The position numbers and the translations under genes were made by a program. Positions 1 to 9,253 of a DNA stretch of 64,000 bases are shown piece by piece. Positions within the stretch are counted from its first letter, which is position 1. Every line of letters starts with the position of its first letter. The DNA is taken from positions 62,001 through 126,000 of the forward strand of contig JARKUF010000002.1 in the NCBI GenBank assembly GCA_029974015.1, read 5' to 3'. This DNA comes from Spirochaetota bacterium (lineage in GTDB: Bacteria > Spirochaetota > UBA4802 > JAGODF01). The notes under the pieces were generated by a model. The model saw only the letters and a program-made list of their open reading frames with translations, made no database searches and had not been told where the DNA came from.

Positions 1-1
1 C

Positions 2-304
2 CTGGCCGTGGACAAGTACAACTATGCCATGGCCCAGGGGGCGCCATTCGACGTGGTAATAGTTGACCTCACCATGTCCGGTACGGACGGGGCCAGGGAA
101 TGCCTCGCCCGATTGAAGAAAATCGACGATAATGTTAAGGCCGTGGTGTCGAGCGGCTACAGCAATGACCACGTCATCATGGAGTACTGGAATTTCGGGT
201 TCTCCGCGGCCCTGCGTAAACCCTACAGCCTGGAGGACCTGGGAAGGGCCATTCGAGAGACCATTGCCGGACCCATTCGCGGAAAACCCTTGTCTGAAAA
301 GTGA
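2..304 (+). CDS. Response-regulator receiver domain, C-terminal end of a truncated gene
   Basis: The frame is open from the left edge, so the gene begins outside the window. The visible 100 residues are the later part of a CheY-like receiver domain: the strand VVIVD ends in the expected phospho-acceptor aspartate (about residue 22 of the visible part). VSSGY supplies the conserved Ser/Thr region, and RKPYS supplies the conserved lysine followed by proline. The protein stops 25 residues or so after that lysine, so no output domain follows. This fits either a single-domain regulator or, more likely, the receiver tail of a hybrid histidine kinase; the window cannot decide. The next gene starts 220 bases downstream and seems unrelated. 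Confidence 0.85.
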   Translation: MAVDKYNYAMAQGAPFDVVIVDLTMSGTDGARECLARLKKIDDNVKAVVSSGYSNDHVIMEYWNFGFSAALRKPYSLEDLGRAIRETIAGPIRGKPLSEK

Positions 305-526
305 AAAAGGCCATACGCCAAGCCCTGCCGTGAATCCACGCTTTGCCCCGTCCTTCATCCCACAGGAACCTGCATTGACGCGTCGCATCCGCCCGTACCC
401 TTCTTGTTTTCACCGTGGTTAAAAGGAGTGTCACCCGCGACGGCCATAAAGATGAGTTGTACCATGTCATTCGAGGGGGCCTGACTTTTTCATCGACGCA
501 GGGGAGCGAAGAAAACTATTGACAGA

Positions 527-1645
527 ATGGGGGGCCGAAAGAACGGTACTTCCATGGTGCCCTCTGCTTCGAAATTACAATCGCGCCCGTCACCCTTCGC
601 CGAATTCAGCGTGCGCCTCATCCCACGGATCGACGGCGCGCTGTCGCGCCATTTCGACAGGAAAATCAGCGCCTCTGACGGCCTCAGGAGAGATATCTTT
701 CTTGACCTTAAGGAGTACTGCACCAGGGAAGGGAAGCGGATACGCCCTCTCCTGCTGCTCCTCGCTTTCAGTGAGTATCGACGCGCCGGAGGGGCCATGA
801 GCGGCGCTCTGGGCGCCGCCGCCGCCCTGGAGCTGATGCATTCTTTTCTCCTTATACAGGACGATATCATCGACCGGTCGGACCTGCGGCGCGGCGAGAA
901 GACCCTCCATGTTATCGCCGGTGAGAAGTACGGCGCGTACTCGCACAACCCGGGTATTGGCAGCGACGTGGCCCTCATAATGGCGGACATCCTCATGGCC
1001 GGGGCCCTGGAGCTCGTGCATTCCGCCAATTTTACCCCGCCAGTGAAGTCCAGGTTTCTTAAAATATTTACTGAAACCTACGAACGGACTGCCTATGGAC
1101 AGGTCCTCGACATACTCTATTCACGGCCCCGGCGGGTCTGCGACCTTACAGTGCCCGGAGAGATAGGCATAGAGAAAACCGCTTACTACACCATGGTCTA
1201 TCCCCTGATGATGGGGTATGTCCTTTCAGGAGGGACCGCGAAGAAGGAGATGGAACGGATCCGTGATTTCGCCCTTCCCCTTGGCCTTGCGTTCCAGACC
1301 AGGGACGACATTTTAGGTGTCTATGGAGGGAAAAAGAAAACCGGGAAGCCCTCCGATTCGGATCTTGTGGAAGGAAAATTCACTTTCCTCGTAGCGCACA
1401 CACTGAAGAACCTTGACCATACACGGCGGCGTGATTTCATGTTATTGTTCAGCGCCCCGGAGAAGAGCGCTGCCGACCTGGCTTTTCTTCGCGGATTGAT
1501 GGACGGCACAGGGGCCCATGAGAAAGCCCGGGAGCGCCTGGAGGAGCTGACGGCCATTTCAAGGTCGCGCATGGCGAAGCTCTCCATCTCTCGCCGCGGC
1601 CTCGCTCTTCTGGAGGGGCTTGTCGAGATGACGGGGGAGGAGTAA
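527..1645 (+). CDS. Polyprenyl diphosphate synthase (FPP/GGPP synthase family)
   Basis: Makes linear isoprenoid diphosphates by head-to-tail condensation of IPP with an allylic primer, for quinone side chains or lipid carriers. The first aspartate-rich motif is DDIID (residues 112-116), followed by RRGEKTLH. The second is DDILG (260-264), preceded by the usual FQTRD context and followed by the conserved lysine region KTGKPSDSDLVEGK. Length (372 residues) is about 40-70 longer than typical because of an N-terminal extension, so the ATG at 554 is also possible. No strong ribosome site precedes either start. Product chain length cannot be read safely from the sequence. The stop codon overlaps the next start (TAATG), so the two genes are translationally coupled. 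Confidence 0.9.
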   Translation: MGGRKNGTSMVPSASKLQSRPSPFAEFSVRLIPRIDGALSRHFDRKISASDGLRRDIFLDLKEYCTREGKRIRPLLLLLAFSEYRRAGGAMSGALGAAAALELMHSFLLIQDDIIDRSDLRRGEKTLHVIAGEKYGAYSHNPGIGSDVALIMADILMAGALELVHSANFTPPVKSRFLKIFTETYERTAYGQVLDILYSRPRRVCDLTVPGEIGIEKTAYYTMVYPLMMGYVLSGGTAKKEMERIRDFALPLGLAFQTRDDILGVYGGKKKTGKPSDSDLVEGKFTFLVAHTLKNLDHTRRRDFMLLFSAPEKSAADLAFLRGLMDGTGAHEKARERLEELTAISRSRMAKLSISRRGLALLEGLVEMTGEE

Positions 1646-2436
1646 TGGAGGCCGGGCCTGCGAAACTTCCGCTCCTCTTCTGGATTTATGTGGCGGCGTC
1701 CTTCATCATCGCCGCGGCCTTAGCTCCCCCGGCCTGGTCCGCCGGGGCCATTTCCCCCATAGAGTATCCCGACCGCTCCATCGGCAATACCAGGCCTCCC
1801 TTCATCTGGCAGGACCTTTACAACGAGCGCGACCGCCGGTATAATGTGAAATATCGCCTCACGGTAAAGGAAAAAAAAGAAGCGTCTTCACGCTCCTGGC
1901 TTTTCATGCCAGCCCTGCATCATGCAACCTATTATACCTTTACCGCTCCGGAGCCCCTCGGGAAGGGGGAATATCTGTACACAATCGAGCGGCTGGTGGA
2001 CGGCCAGGCGGCCGGTTCCAGGTTTTACCATTATAGGCGGTACCCCCTTCGCGGGGAATTCGCCCTGGACCCCGCCGTGAAAAAAAACTTCGAGGCGCTT
2101 CACACCGAAGATCTCATAAGATATTTGACCCTTGAACGCGACAATCGCGTCGACAATGGGTACAACTCCCTCTTTTTCGCCGGTTCGGGCACTATTTCCC
2201 TCGGAGTTGGCATCCTCTTTTATCGGTACTTCGATCTGGGCGCCGTAAGCACTGTCATCTCCGCCCTCTGCTTCACTTCCGCGGCCATAGGGTACGGGGC
2301 CTCGGGATATTACGGATACAGGTATTTTCGCGGCAGGGGGGAGCTTCAGAGGATTGTCCGGGATGGTGAAACCGCGTTACTCCCGGCGCCCGGAGAGGAA
2401 AAAATTTTCCGGGCGGGGCTGGACTTAAAATTTTAG
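1645..2436 (+). CDS. Secreted/membrane protein of unknown function
   Basis: 263 residues. The first 33 form a signal peptide or anchor (hydrophobic stretch about 9-30, ending ALAPPAWSAG). The middle part (about 40-150) is rich in aromatic and charged residues and looks like an extracytoplasmic beta domain. Two further hydrophobic segments lie at about 177-197 and 205-225, separated by a short turn, and then comes a short cytoplasmic or periplasmic tail ending in LDLKF. I do not recognise the family. Its start overlaps the stop of the isoprenoid synthase gene and mfd follows after 4 bases, so the three are probably one transcript. Confidence 0.6.
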   Translation: MEAGPAKLPLLFWIYVAASFIIAAALAPPAWSAGAISPIEYPDRSIGNTRPPFIWQDLYNERDRRYNVKYRLTVKEKKEASSRSWLFMPALHHATYYTFTAPEPLGKGEYLYTIERLVDGQAAGSRFYHYRRYPLRGEFALDPAVKKNFEALHTEDLIRYLTLERDNRVDNGYNSLFFAGSGTISLGVGILFYRYFDLGAVSTVISALCFTSAAIGYGASGYYGYRYFRGRGELQRIVRDGETALLPAPGEEKIFRAGLDLKF

Positions 2437-2440
2437 CGCC

Positions 2441-5400
2441 ATGATATTACGCGACCTTCCACGCGCCTACACCGGGTCCGAGGAATTTACGCGGCCTGGA
2501 AAAGCCGGCCCCGGGACCAGAATCGAAGGAATCGCTCCGGGGTCCTTCGCCTTTGCGGTAGCGTCGCTTTTCATCGACGACCCGCGCCAGACCCTGGTGG
2601 TGGTGAAGAACTACCAGCGCATGCAGGAGTTTTTTCTGGACCTCTCCGGCTACATCGAGGAGGAGAGGCTTTCGATTTTCCCTTCCCGGGAGATTATGCC
2701 CTATGAATTTGTATCTCCCTCCGAAAAAATCGAGCGCGAGCGCGTGGCGGCCCTGTACCGCCTCCTGAAGGGCGGCCCGCTTATCATCGTGACACCCCTG
2801 GAGTCGGTCCTCCGGGCCCTCCCGGCGCGGGATTATTTTCTCGGCCGGGGTTTTCAGATCGACCAGGGTGATGAATATCCCTTCGACGACCTGGTGGAGC
2901 TTTTCGTTTCCTATGGGTATTCGCGGGAGTACCGTGTCGAGGTCCCGGGGCATTTTTCTGTGAAGGGGGGCATCATCGACATTTTCATGTCCTCCCTTGA
3001 CAATCCCCTTCGCCTTGAGTTTTTCGGCGACACTCTGGAATCGATCCGGGTCTTCGACGTAGAGAGCCAGCGCTCGCTAAGGGCCCTCGAAACCGTGACC
3101 GTCTATCCACGGCGGGAGATCATCCCGGGCCGCGACATCAGAAAGAAATTGTTGGAGGTGATTTCCCGGGCGTCGCAACGGGGCCTGGAGGTCCCCCGTG
3201 AGGGCGTAGAGGAGGGCGATGAAACGGTCCCCGGAATCGAGGACCTCTTCCCCCTCGTCATGGACTACGACTATCTCCCGTCTTTTTTGCGCGCGGACGG
3301 GCGGGTGATATTGATCGATACCCCGGAGCTTATAGAACAGCGGGACAACCTCGTAAAAACATTCGAAGAGCTCCACCGTCGGCGCTCAAAGATAGCCCTG
3401 GCCGTGGAACCCCATATCCTCCTCAAAGGCGATATCTTGGAATCGCTCCGGGAGCGGGCGGTGGAGATTTCGGTGTTTACCCGCTCCCTTGAGGCCCGCC
3501 ACTGGAAACTTAGGGGGATACCTAATTTTCAGGGCAGGATAAATAATGTCCGCGAGGTAATTGGGAAAAAGCTCGATGAGGGCTGGCGCATTGTCGTTTG
3601 CACCGGCTTCGAGGGGCAGGCGCGGCGCCTGTCGGACCTTTTTGCGGGATTCGGATCCGGGACCGAATTCGAATCCTACGACCCCTCCCGGCCCCTGAAC
3701 ATCGTCATCACTTCCCTCAGGGAAGGTTTTGAGATAGAGGCCCTTAAGGTGGTGGTCCTGACGGACCACGAAATTTTTGGAAAGACCTACCGCAAGAAAA
3801 CCCAGTTTAAGAAGCATCCCTCCCGGGCCCTGGAGTCAATACTCGATCTTAAGTCTGGTGACTTCGTTGTACACATCAACCACGGAATCGGCATCTTCCG
3901 GGGGACCGAACGGATGTCGGCCGGCGGTGTGGAACGTGATTTCGTGCTTATAGAATACGCCGACGGCGACAAGCTCTACGTGTCCCTCGACCAGATCACC
4001 ATGATTCAGCGCTACACCGGCCTTGAGGGGAAGGCCCCGCGCATCGATTCCCTGGGCGGGAAGTCGGCGTGGAACCGGATCCGTGAGAAAGTCCAAAAGT
4101 CCGTGGAAGAATTGGCCAGGGATCTCATCCAGATTTACGCGAAACGGCGGTCGATGAAGGGGCACCAGTTTCCTCCAGATACTGGCTGGCAGGAGGAGTT
4201 TGAGGCGAAGTTCGAGTACGAGGAAACTCCGGACCAGATCACCGGCATCGAGGACGTGAAGGACGATATGGAGTCGCCGGAGCCCATGGACCGCCTCATC
4301 TGCGGCGATGTCGGGTTCGGGAAAACAGAGGTGGCCATACGCGCCGCCTTCAAATGCGTAATGGCGGGACGTCAGACGGCCCTCCTGGTCCCCACGACCA
4401 TCTTGGCGATGCAGCACCACACCACTTTCGTGAAGCGCTTTGCCGATTACCCCGTCACCATCGACATGGTCTCCCGCTTCCGCAGCAGGGGCGACACCGC
4501 TGAAATAAAGAAAAAGCTCGCCGCAGGGACCCTTGATATCGTCATCGGGACCCACGCTCTTTTAGCGAAGGACGTTGTGTTTAAAAATCTGGGGCTCCTC
4601 GTCATTGACGAAGAACAGCGCTTCGGAGTGAAGCACAAGGAGCAGATCAAGAAGATGCGGACACTCGTGGACGTCCTCACTCTCTCGGCGACGCCCATTC
4701 CGCGGACGCTCCACATGTCCTTGGCGGGTATAAAAGATATCTCCATCATCCAGACGCCGCCGGAAAACCGTCAGGCCATTGAGACCTACGTCATCGAGGA
4801 CAATCCCGATATCGTAAGGATGGCGATACTTAGGGAGATAGAGCGCGCAGGCCAGGTCTTCTATGTCCACAACCGCGTGGAGGATATCGGCATCCAGGCC
4901 AGGATGCTCCGGGAGATCGTCCCTGAGGCTACCTTCTGCGTGGCGCACGGCCAGATGAGGGAGCACGAACTCGAGGAGGTGATGGTCGATTTCCTCGCGG
5001 GGAAATACGATGTTCTGGTGAGCACCACCATTATCGAGTCGGGGCTGGACATGCCCAGGGTCAACACCATAATCGTCAACAGGGCCGACACCTTCGGCCT
5101 TTCCCAGCTTTACCAACTGAAGGGGAGGGTGGGGCGTTCCGCAGTCAAAGCCTACGCGTACCTTTTTTATCCGATGAACATGCCTGTCACTGAAACGGCC
5201 CGAAAGAGGCTCCAGGTGATTGCCGAATACTCGGAGCTTGGCAGCGGCTTCAAAATCGCCATGAAGGACCTGGAGATACGCGGTTCCGGAAACATCCTGG
5301 GGCGCGAACAGTCCGGGGACATCATGGATGTGGGCTTCGATCTTTATACGCAGATGCTTGAGGACGCCGTGCGTTTGCTTAAAGGGGAAAAACCGCTCAG

Positions 5401-5842
5401 GGTGTTCAGAACGCCGATGTTTCTCAAAACGGATTTCTTTATCCCCGAACACTTCATCGCCGACGAAAGACAGAAGATGGAGCTTTACAAACGCTTTGAG
5501 TCGTGCGAGAGTCTCGCCGAGGTGGAGGACCTCCAGGCGGAAGTGGTTGACCGTTTCGGGCCCCTTCCCGGCGAAGTCAGGATTCTCGTTGAGATCGAGA
5601 AAATACGGACCCTCGCCTCGTCCCTGGAAATTGACGAGATTCTCGAGGACAAAAAGTCGATCAGGCTTCGAATATCGTCCTCTTCCCGGATGGACCGGGG
5701 AAGGATGGTCCCCCTCCTTAAAAAGGACAAAAGGCTTTCGGTGGACCGGGGGGACAGGGAAGTCCTTGTTTTTACCGTGGGTGACGCCGACGATGAAAAA
5801 AAACTAGGGGAATTAAAAAAATTGTTGCAACAATTGACCTGA
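2441..5842 (+). CDS. mfd: Transcription-repair coupling factor Mfd
   Basis: Releases RNA polymerase stalled at DNA damage and recruits UvrA. 1133 residues, the usual length. The order is: UvrB-like N-terminal module (about 1-340), the RNA-polymerase-interaction (CarD-like) domain around 465-560 with the FVVHINHGIGIFRG signature, and a superfamily 2 helicase core. The core has Walker A GDVGFGKTE near 622-630, the DEEQ box at 723-726, SATPIPRTL, and a motif VI region containing QLKGRVGRS. The TRCF C-terminal domain occupies about 1000-1133. Nothing is missing or frameshifted. Mfd is a housekeeping gene; its place directly behind a membrane-protein gene is not informative about function. Confidence 0.98.
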   Translation: MILRDLPRAYTGSEEFTRPGKAGPGTRIEGIAPGSFAFAVASLFIDDPRQTLVVVKNYQRMQEFFLDLSGYIEEERLSIFPSREIMPYEFVSPSEKIERERVAALYRLLKGGPLIIVTPLESVLRALPARDYFLGRGFQIDQGDEYPFDDLVELFVSYGYSREYRVEVPGHFSVKGGIIDIFMSSLDNPLRLEFFGDTLESIRVFDVESQRSLRALETVTVYPRREIIPGRDIRKKLLEVISRASQRGLEVPREGVEEGDETVPGIEDLFPLVMDYDYLPSFLRADGRVILIDTPELIEQRDNLVKTFEELHRRRSKIALAVEPHILLKGDILESLRERAVEISVFTRSLEARHWKLRGIPNFQGRINNVREVIGKKLDEGWRIVVCTGFEGQARRLSDLFAGFGSGTEFESYDPSRPLNIVITSLREGFEIEALKVVVLTDHEIFGKTYRKKTQFKKHPSRALESILDLKSGDFVVHINHGIGIFRGTERMSAGGVERDFVLIEYADGDKLYVSLDQITMIQRYTGLEGKAPRIDSLGGKSAWNRIREKVQKSVEELARDLIQIYAKRRSMKGHQFPPDTGWQEEFEAKFEYEETPDQITGIEDVKDDMESPEPMDRLICGDVGFGKTEVAIRAAFKCVMAGRQTALLVPTTILAMQHHTTFVKRFADYPVTIDMVSRFRSRGDTAEIKKKLAAGTLDIVIGTHALLAKDVVFKNLGLLVIDEEQRFGVKHKEQIKKMRTLVDVLTLSATPIPRTLHMSLAGIKDISIIQTPPENRQAIETYVIEDNPDIVRMAILREIERAGQVFYVHNRVEDIGIQARMLREIVPEATFCVAHGQMREHELEEVMVDFLAGKYDVLVSTTIIESGLDMPRVNTIIVNRADTFGLSQLYQLKGRVGRSAVKAYAYLFYPMNMPVTETARKRLQVIAEYSELGSGFKIAMKDLEIRGSGNILGREQSGDIMDVGFDLYTQMLEDAVRLLKGEKPLRVFRTPMFLKTDFFIPEHFIADERQKMELYKRFESCESLAEVEDLQAEVVDRFGPLPGEVRILVEIEKIRTLASSLEIDEILEDKKSIRLRISSSSRMDRGRMVPLLKKDKRLSVDRGDREVLVFTVGDADDEKKLGELKKLLQQLT

Positions 5843-5922
5843 AAAACTACGGTTTCATCTCATTTTGGGCGCGGCATTCTTCTTTTCCGTTCTGCACAAA
5901 ATAGTAGCAACCTTTAATACAC

Positions 5923-5956
5923 GGGAACCTTAAAAAAATGCAATTTTAAGGTTCCC
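5923..5956. repeat. Extragenic palindrome, AT-centred GGGAACC module
   Basis: Two perfect 13-base arms (GGGAACCTTAAAA at 5923-5935 and its complement at 5944-5956) enclose an 8-base loop. The element lies between mfd and the lipoprotein gene at 5984. Very similar palindromes with the same GGGAACC ends and an A/T-run centre occur at 10510-10545 and 62614-62647, which marks it as a dispersed repeat rather than a gene-specific terminator. It could still act as a terminator in RNA. Confidence 0.8.
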
Positions 5957-5983
5957 TACCATCAAAAATCAAAGGATACCATC

Positions 5984-6709
5984 ATGAGATTCGCAGCCTT
6001 CGCAGTTGGCGTGTGCACCGCACTGAGCATCGCCCTTGTTCCCGGATGCGGGAAGGGGGAATGGATTGTGAAAATTGACGGCGAGGCGTTGACCCTCCAG
6101 GACCTTGACCAGCTTTATTACGCCCATCACAAACAGATACTTCAGCAGTTAAAGTTCGACATCTCCAACGAGGACGTGGATAAGTTCGCCTCGGATCTTT
6201 CCACAGTGAAGCGTCTCCCCACCCTCAACAAGGAGATTTTTCTAAACGAAGTGATAAACCAGCGCCTCATGTACCAAAAGGCCGTGGAAGCCGGGACCCT
6301 GAAAAGCCCTGAAGTCAAGGCGATGATAAAAGTCGCCCATGATACCGCCGTTGTGCAGCACTTCATCCGCGAAAAGTTCAAAAACGAGATTGCCGTGAGC
6401 GACCAGGAGGTCGAGGCGTTCTACAACGAGAACCGGGCAAATTTCAAAATGGAGCCCATTGACCAGGCGGAGAAGAAGATACGCCAATTCCTTTCTTCCC
6501 AGAAACTGCTGAAAAAGATGAAGAAGATGGTGGATGACCTCAAAGACATCGCAAGGATAGAGAAAAACCCCGAATACGAAAAGCTACTCGCGCCGAAAAA
6601 CGGCGAAGGGGTCCCGACATCAGAAATTATTCCGGCCGAAGAACCCCAGACGGCGATGCCCAGGACGCCCCAGCCCCAGTCACAGGTGCTCAAGGGGGGG
6701 GCGAAGTAG
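5984..6709 (+). CDS. Lipoprotein with SurA/PpiC-type N-terminal chaperone fold
   Basis: 241 residues. A lipoprotein signal peptide ends at LVPGC with Cys22 as the predicted lipidated residue. Next comes WIVKIDGEALT, the typical entry strand of SurA/PpiC-like periplasmic chaperones, and then helices with EIFLNEVINQRLMYQKA and VSDQEVEAFYNENRANFK, which are hallmarks of that N-terminal domain. The parvulin (rotamase) domain that should follow is absent: after about residue 150 there is only a short helical and Pro/Gln-rich tail. So it is probably a chaperone-type outer-membrane-protein folding helper without isomerase activity. It is separated from mfd by a repeat palindrome and may have its own promoter. 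Confidence 0.7.
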   Translation: MRFAAFAVGVCTALSIALVPGCGKGEWIVKIDGEALTLQDLDQLYYAHHKQILQQLKFDISNEDVDKFASDLSTVKRLPTLNKEIFLNEVINQRLMYQKAVEAGTLKSPEVKAMIKVAHDTAVVQHFIREKFKNEIAVSDQEVEAFYNENRANFKMEPIDQAEKKIRQFLSSQKLLKKMKKMVDDLKDIARIEKNPEYEKLLAPKNGEGVPTSEIIPAEEPQTAMPRTPQPQSQVLKGGAK

Positions 6710-6850
6710 CCTTTCCCGGGGCCAGGCCAAATACTGATTGACAACATTGTAACCGCCGACCATATTCTATTCACCCTGCCCGCCGAAAGGCCGACGGGGT
6801 GAATATGTTTTGCACCCATTCCCGGGGCGAAATAACGGGGGTAAACGAGA

Positions 6851-7429
6851 ATGAAGCGTATCCGAGAATCGGCGGCGGTCCTCCTTGTAACTCTCTTACT
6901 AACCTCTTCATGCGTGACGAAGCGTCCCGTGATAAGCCAGCGGCAGAAAGTGCTTCCCGGGTCCAGCGTCGCGGTGATTGTGGACCATCCTAACAACATC
7001 AAAAACCTGGTCATATCGAGGTTTATGCTCAAGCAGTATCAGGTGACCGCCTTCAACGCGGCGGACATCTACGAGATGAAGGACGTATTCGACATCAAAG
7101 ACTTCAAGAAGGTTTCGTACAATGTCTCCGTGAAGGACGATGACAAGTCCCTCCTGGGCATGTCCCGCACATTTGACAGTGTCTATAAACTACATGTTTA
7201 CAATTTCGAAATCAGCAAGGCGGAGACCCTGGCCCAGATACGTCAGAAATGGAATGTCCGTTATTTGGTCCTCCTGGACCTGAAGGACTGGGAGGGCGTG
7301 TCCTGGGGAAGGGCCATTGATCTTGATACCTTCGAGGTAGTCTGGGTGGAAAACTACCCCACACGCTACAGCGACACGCCTGAAAAGATCATAGACCACT
7401 TTATCCTGACAATGAGCGGGGGGCGATGA
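6851..7429 (+). CDS. Lipoprotein with a C-terminal domain shared with the next gene
   Basis: 192 residues with a lipoprotein signal ending LLLTSSC (Cys21). The body begins with strand-rich sequence (VAVIVDHPNN) as in CsgG/TolB-N-type accessory lipoproteins. Its last 60 residues (YLVLLDLKDWEG ... FEVVWVENYP ... EKIIDHFI) match the pattern of the end of the neighbouring protein at 7426 (YLMIIGFSD ... RDLVWLEDNY ... AKIVDSLV). The two therefore share a homologous domain. The stop overlaps the next start by 4 bases. The function is unknown; an envelope assembly or trafficking role is a guess from the fold resemblance. Confidence 0.6.
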   Translation: MKRIRESAAVLLVTLLLTSSCVTKRPVISQRQKVLPGSSVAVIVDHPNNIKNLVISRFMLKQYQVTAFNAADIYEMKDVFDIKDFKKVSYNVSVKDDDKSLLGMSRTFDSVYKLHVYNFEISKAETLAQIRQKWNVRYLVLLDLKDWEGVSWGRAIDLDTFEVVWVENYPTRYSDTPEKIIDHFILTMSGGR

Positions 7430-8502
7430 AGCGGTTTTTCGTACCTCTTTTTTTGGCCGCTATTTTGCCGGCGCTTCCGGGCGGGGCGGCCCAGGAGAAG
7501 CCCATCGTCGCTTTCGGCGTTCTGGCCAATGAGACGGAAGACGCCTCCCATGGCTTTATTGAGCTCATATTCCCCAAGTCCTTTGCCAGTTCCATCGCAA
7601 ACCGGTACGATGTCCGGGTGCTCAATCCTCTTCAGACGGAAGGGGTGCTGAAAAAAGCGAAGATGGACCTTAAAAAAAACTATAGTTTTGCGGAGCTTCC
7701 GGAGCTTGTGGAAAAGCTGAATGCCCAGGTGTTCATCAACGGCAGTTACGCCGCCCTCAAGGACAACCGGATTCGGATTTCCGTTAACGTCTTTGTCAGG
7801 GGTTCCGGGGAAGTATTCACCTTCACCAATGTCGGACGCATGGAAACCGATATCAGCATCCTGGTTGACCGTGTGAGCGTCGTCATTATGAATTTCTTCG
7901 AAGAGGACAGCTACCGCGCCCTGACCATCGGGCCAGGGAAGCGCATCGGCATACTCACCAATCTCGACAATCTGGAGTTGAACAGGCTCTACGGGGTTTT
8001 CATGGACAGAAACTATCCCGTGGCTGCCATCCAGGGAAACCATCTTCGTCAATATCTCCGGAGCGATACGATTGCCGCATTCAAATCTGTTCGAACTGGC
8101 AAAACCTCCTACGCGGCAATCACGGACTGGCGGAATATCCGTCTTTCCCAGGGCGCCTGGAGCGGTCCTGACGAAGCTGGGAGCATTGATTTTGTGAAAC
8201 GAGTCTACCGGGTATTCGAAACCGGGTATCAGGAACTGAAGAAAGACACACTCGAACGTCTCGACATGGCCTTTTCGGGGAACATGGATTATTTGATGAT
8301 CATCGGCTTCAGCGACAATCGCGCAAAGGCCTGGATGCGGTGCGTCGACGTGAAGTCACGGGACCTGGTCTGGCTGGAGGACAACTACTTCGCCGGCACA
8401 GGCGATCCCGTGGAAAGCCTCGGAGCGAAAATCGTCGATTCCCTTGTGCGCCCCATGAAAAACCCATTCAAGGCCGTCGCCGAAAACGGAGAGAAACGGT
8501 GA
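7426..8502 (+). CDS. Secreted protein, TolB-N/CsgG-like, partner of the preceding lipoprotein
   Basis: 358 residues with a cleavable signal peptide (cut expected after GGAAQ, about residue 23). Residues 25-150 (IVAFGVLANETEDAS ... FINGSYAALKDNRIRISVNVF) look like the TolB N-terminal/CsgG-type domain often used by periplasmic proteins of unknown role: a strand, a helix, then VFINGSY. A second module (about 165-358) ends with the same C-terminal pattern as the upstream lipoprotein. The gene starts inside the last codons of that lipoprotein gene (ATGA overlap), so the two are co-translated and probably act together at the inner face of the outer membrane. Confidence 0.6.
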   Translation: MKRFFVPLFLAAILPALPGGAAQEKPIVAFGVLANETEDASHGFIELIFPKSFASSIANRYDVRVLNPLQTEGVLKKAKMDLKKNYSFAELPELVEKLNAQVFINGSYAALKDNRIRISVNVFVRGSGEVFTFTNVGRMETDISILVDRVSVVIMNFFEEDSYRALTIGPGKRIGILTNLDNLELNRLYGVFMDRNYPVAAIQGNHLRQYLRSDTIAAFKSVRTGKTSYAAITDWRNIRLSQGAWSGPDEAGSIDFVKRVYRVFETGYQELKKDTLERLDMAFSGNMDYLMIIGFSDNRAKAWMRCVDVKSRDLVWLEDNYFAGTGDPVESLGAKIVDSLVRPMKNPFKAVAENGEKR

Positions 8503-8553
8503 AATCCGCTTTCATCCCGACGTAAAAAAAGCTTGAAAATAATTCGAGAAGGG

Positions 8554-9225
8554 ATGAGAAAAAGGGGGATGTACTACATCTTTGGCGACATCCACGGCTG
8601 TTGCGACATGCTCGTTTCCCTCTATGGAACGGTGGAAAGGCGGATCAAAGATGAGGATGTCATTATCTTTTTAGGCGATTATATCGACCGGGGAGAGCAT
8701 TCCTACGAGGTTGTGCAGTTTCTAATTGAGATTGGAGAGACCAGAAAAAATACGGTGTTTCTCCGAGGAAACCATGAGGCTATGTTCATAGAGTATCTTG
8801 CTGGCCGTGACTCTGCGGGGATTTATCTCTATAATGGGGGCATGGTTACGAAGAAGAGTTATCGCAATAATGTAGGCAATTTGCCTTTGCCGGGGCCCCA
8901 CGGTGACTTTTACCATACGCTCTCCGATTTTTTCGAGGGGGACGATTTCATAGCCGTCCACGCAGGTCTGCGCCCCGGTGTGGCGAAGCTGGAGGCCCAG
9001 GACCGGGAAGACCTGGTCTGGATACGGGAGGATTTTTTCGGTTCAGACTGGCGGTGGGAAAAGACGGTTATCTTCGGCCATACCCCGACCAACCGCCTTC
9101 ACAGGAAATGGGGAGATGTCTATTTTGACGAGAAGCGGAACATCATCGGCATTGACACCGGGGCGGTGTACGGGGGCAAGCTCACCTGCCTCGTGTGGCC
9201 TGAAAGGAAGGTCCTCCAGGCATGA
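8554..9225 (+). CDS. PPP-family metallophosphatase (Ser/Thr phosphatase or Ap4A hydrolase type)
   Basis: The metal-binding motifs of the PPP superfamily are all present: GDIHGC near the N-terminus, then GDYIDRG and RGNHE, and towards the end VFGHTPTN with the metal-ligand histidine. The active-site histidine just after the second motif is normal (GNHEAM). About 223 residues, the size of bacterial PrpA/B-like phosphatases and symmetrical Ap4A hydrolases; sequence alone does not separate these two activities. The start is uncertain: ATG at 8554 is used here, a TTG at 8533 would add 7 residues, and the ATG at 8569 (MYYIFGDIHG) matches family N-termini best. Confidence 0.85.
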   Translation: MRKRGMYYIFGDIHGCCDMLVSLYGTVERRIKDEDVIIFLGDYIDRGEHSYEVVQFLIEIGETRKNTVFLRGNHEAMFIEYLAGRDSAGIYLYNGGMVTKKSYRNNVGNLPLPGPHGDFYHTLSDFFEGDDFIAVHAGLRPGVAKLEAQDREDLVWIREDFFGSDWRWEKTVIFGHTPTNRLHRKWGDVYFDEKRNIIGIDTGAVYGGKLTCLVWPERKVLQA

Positions 9226-9253
9226 GAAACCGAAAGCCGGAAGGTCGAAAGTA

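Noticed and set aside
5923-5956. Simple mfd terminator.
   Set aside because: The palindrome has a related copy before the SpoIIE gene and after the LTA-synthase-like gene, so it is primarily a repeat; termination may be a side effect.
8978-9253. Upstream extension of the FGE-like frame inside the phosphatase gene.
   Set aside because: The phosphatase reading frame there carries conserved motifs; the FGE-like protein has a signal peptide and ribosome site at 9254, so the extension is chance.
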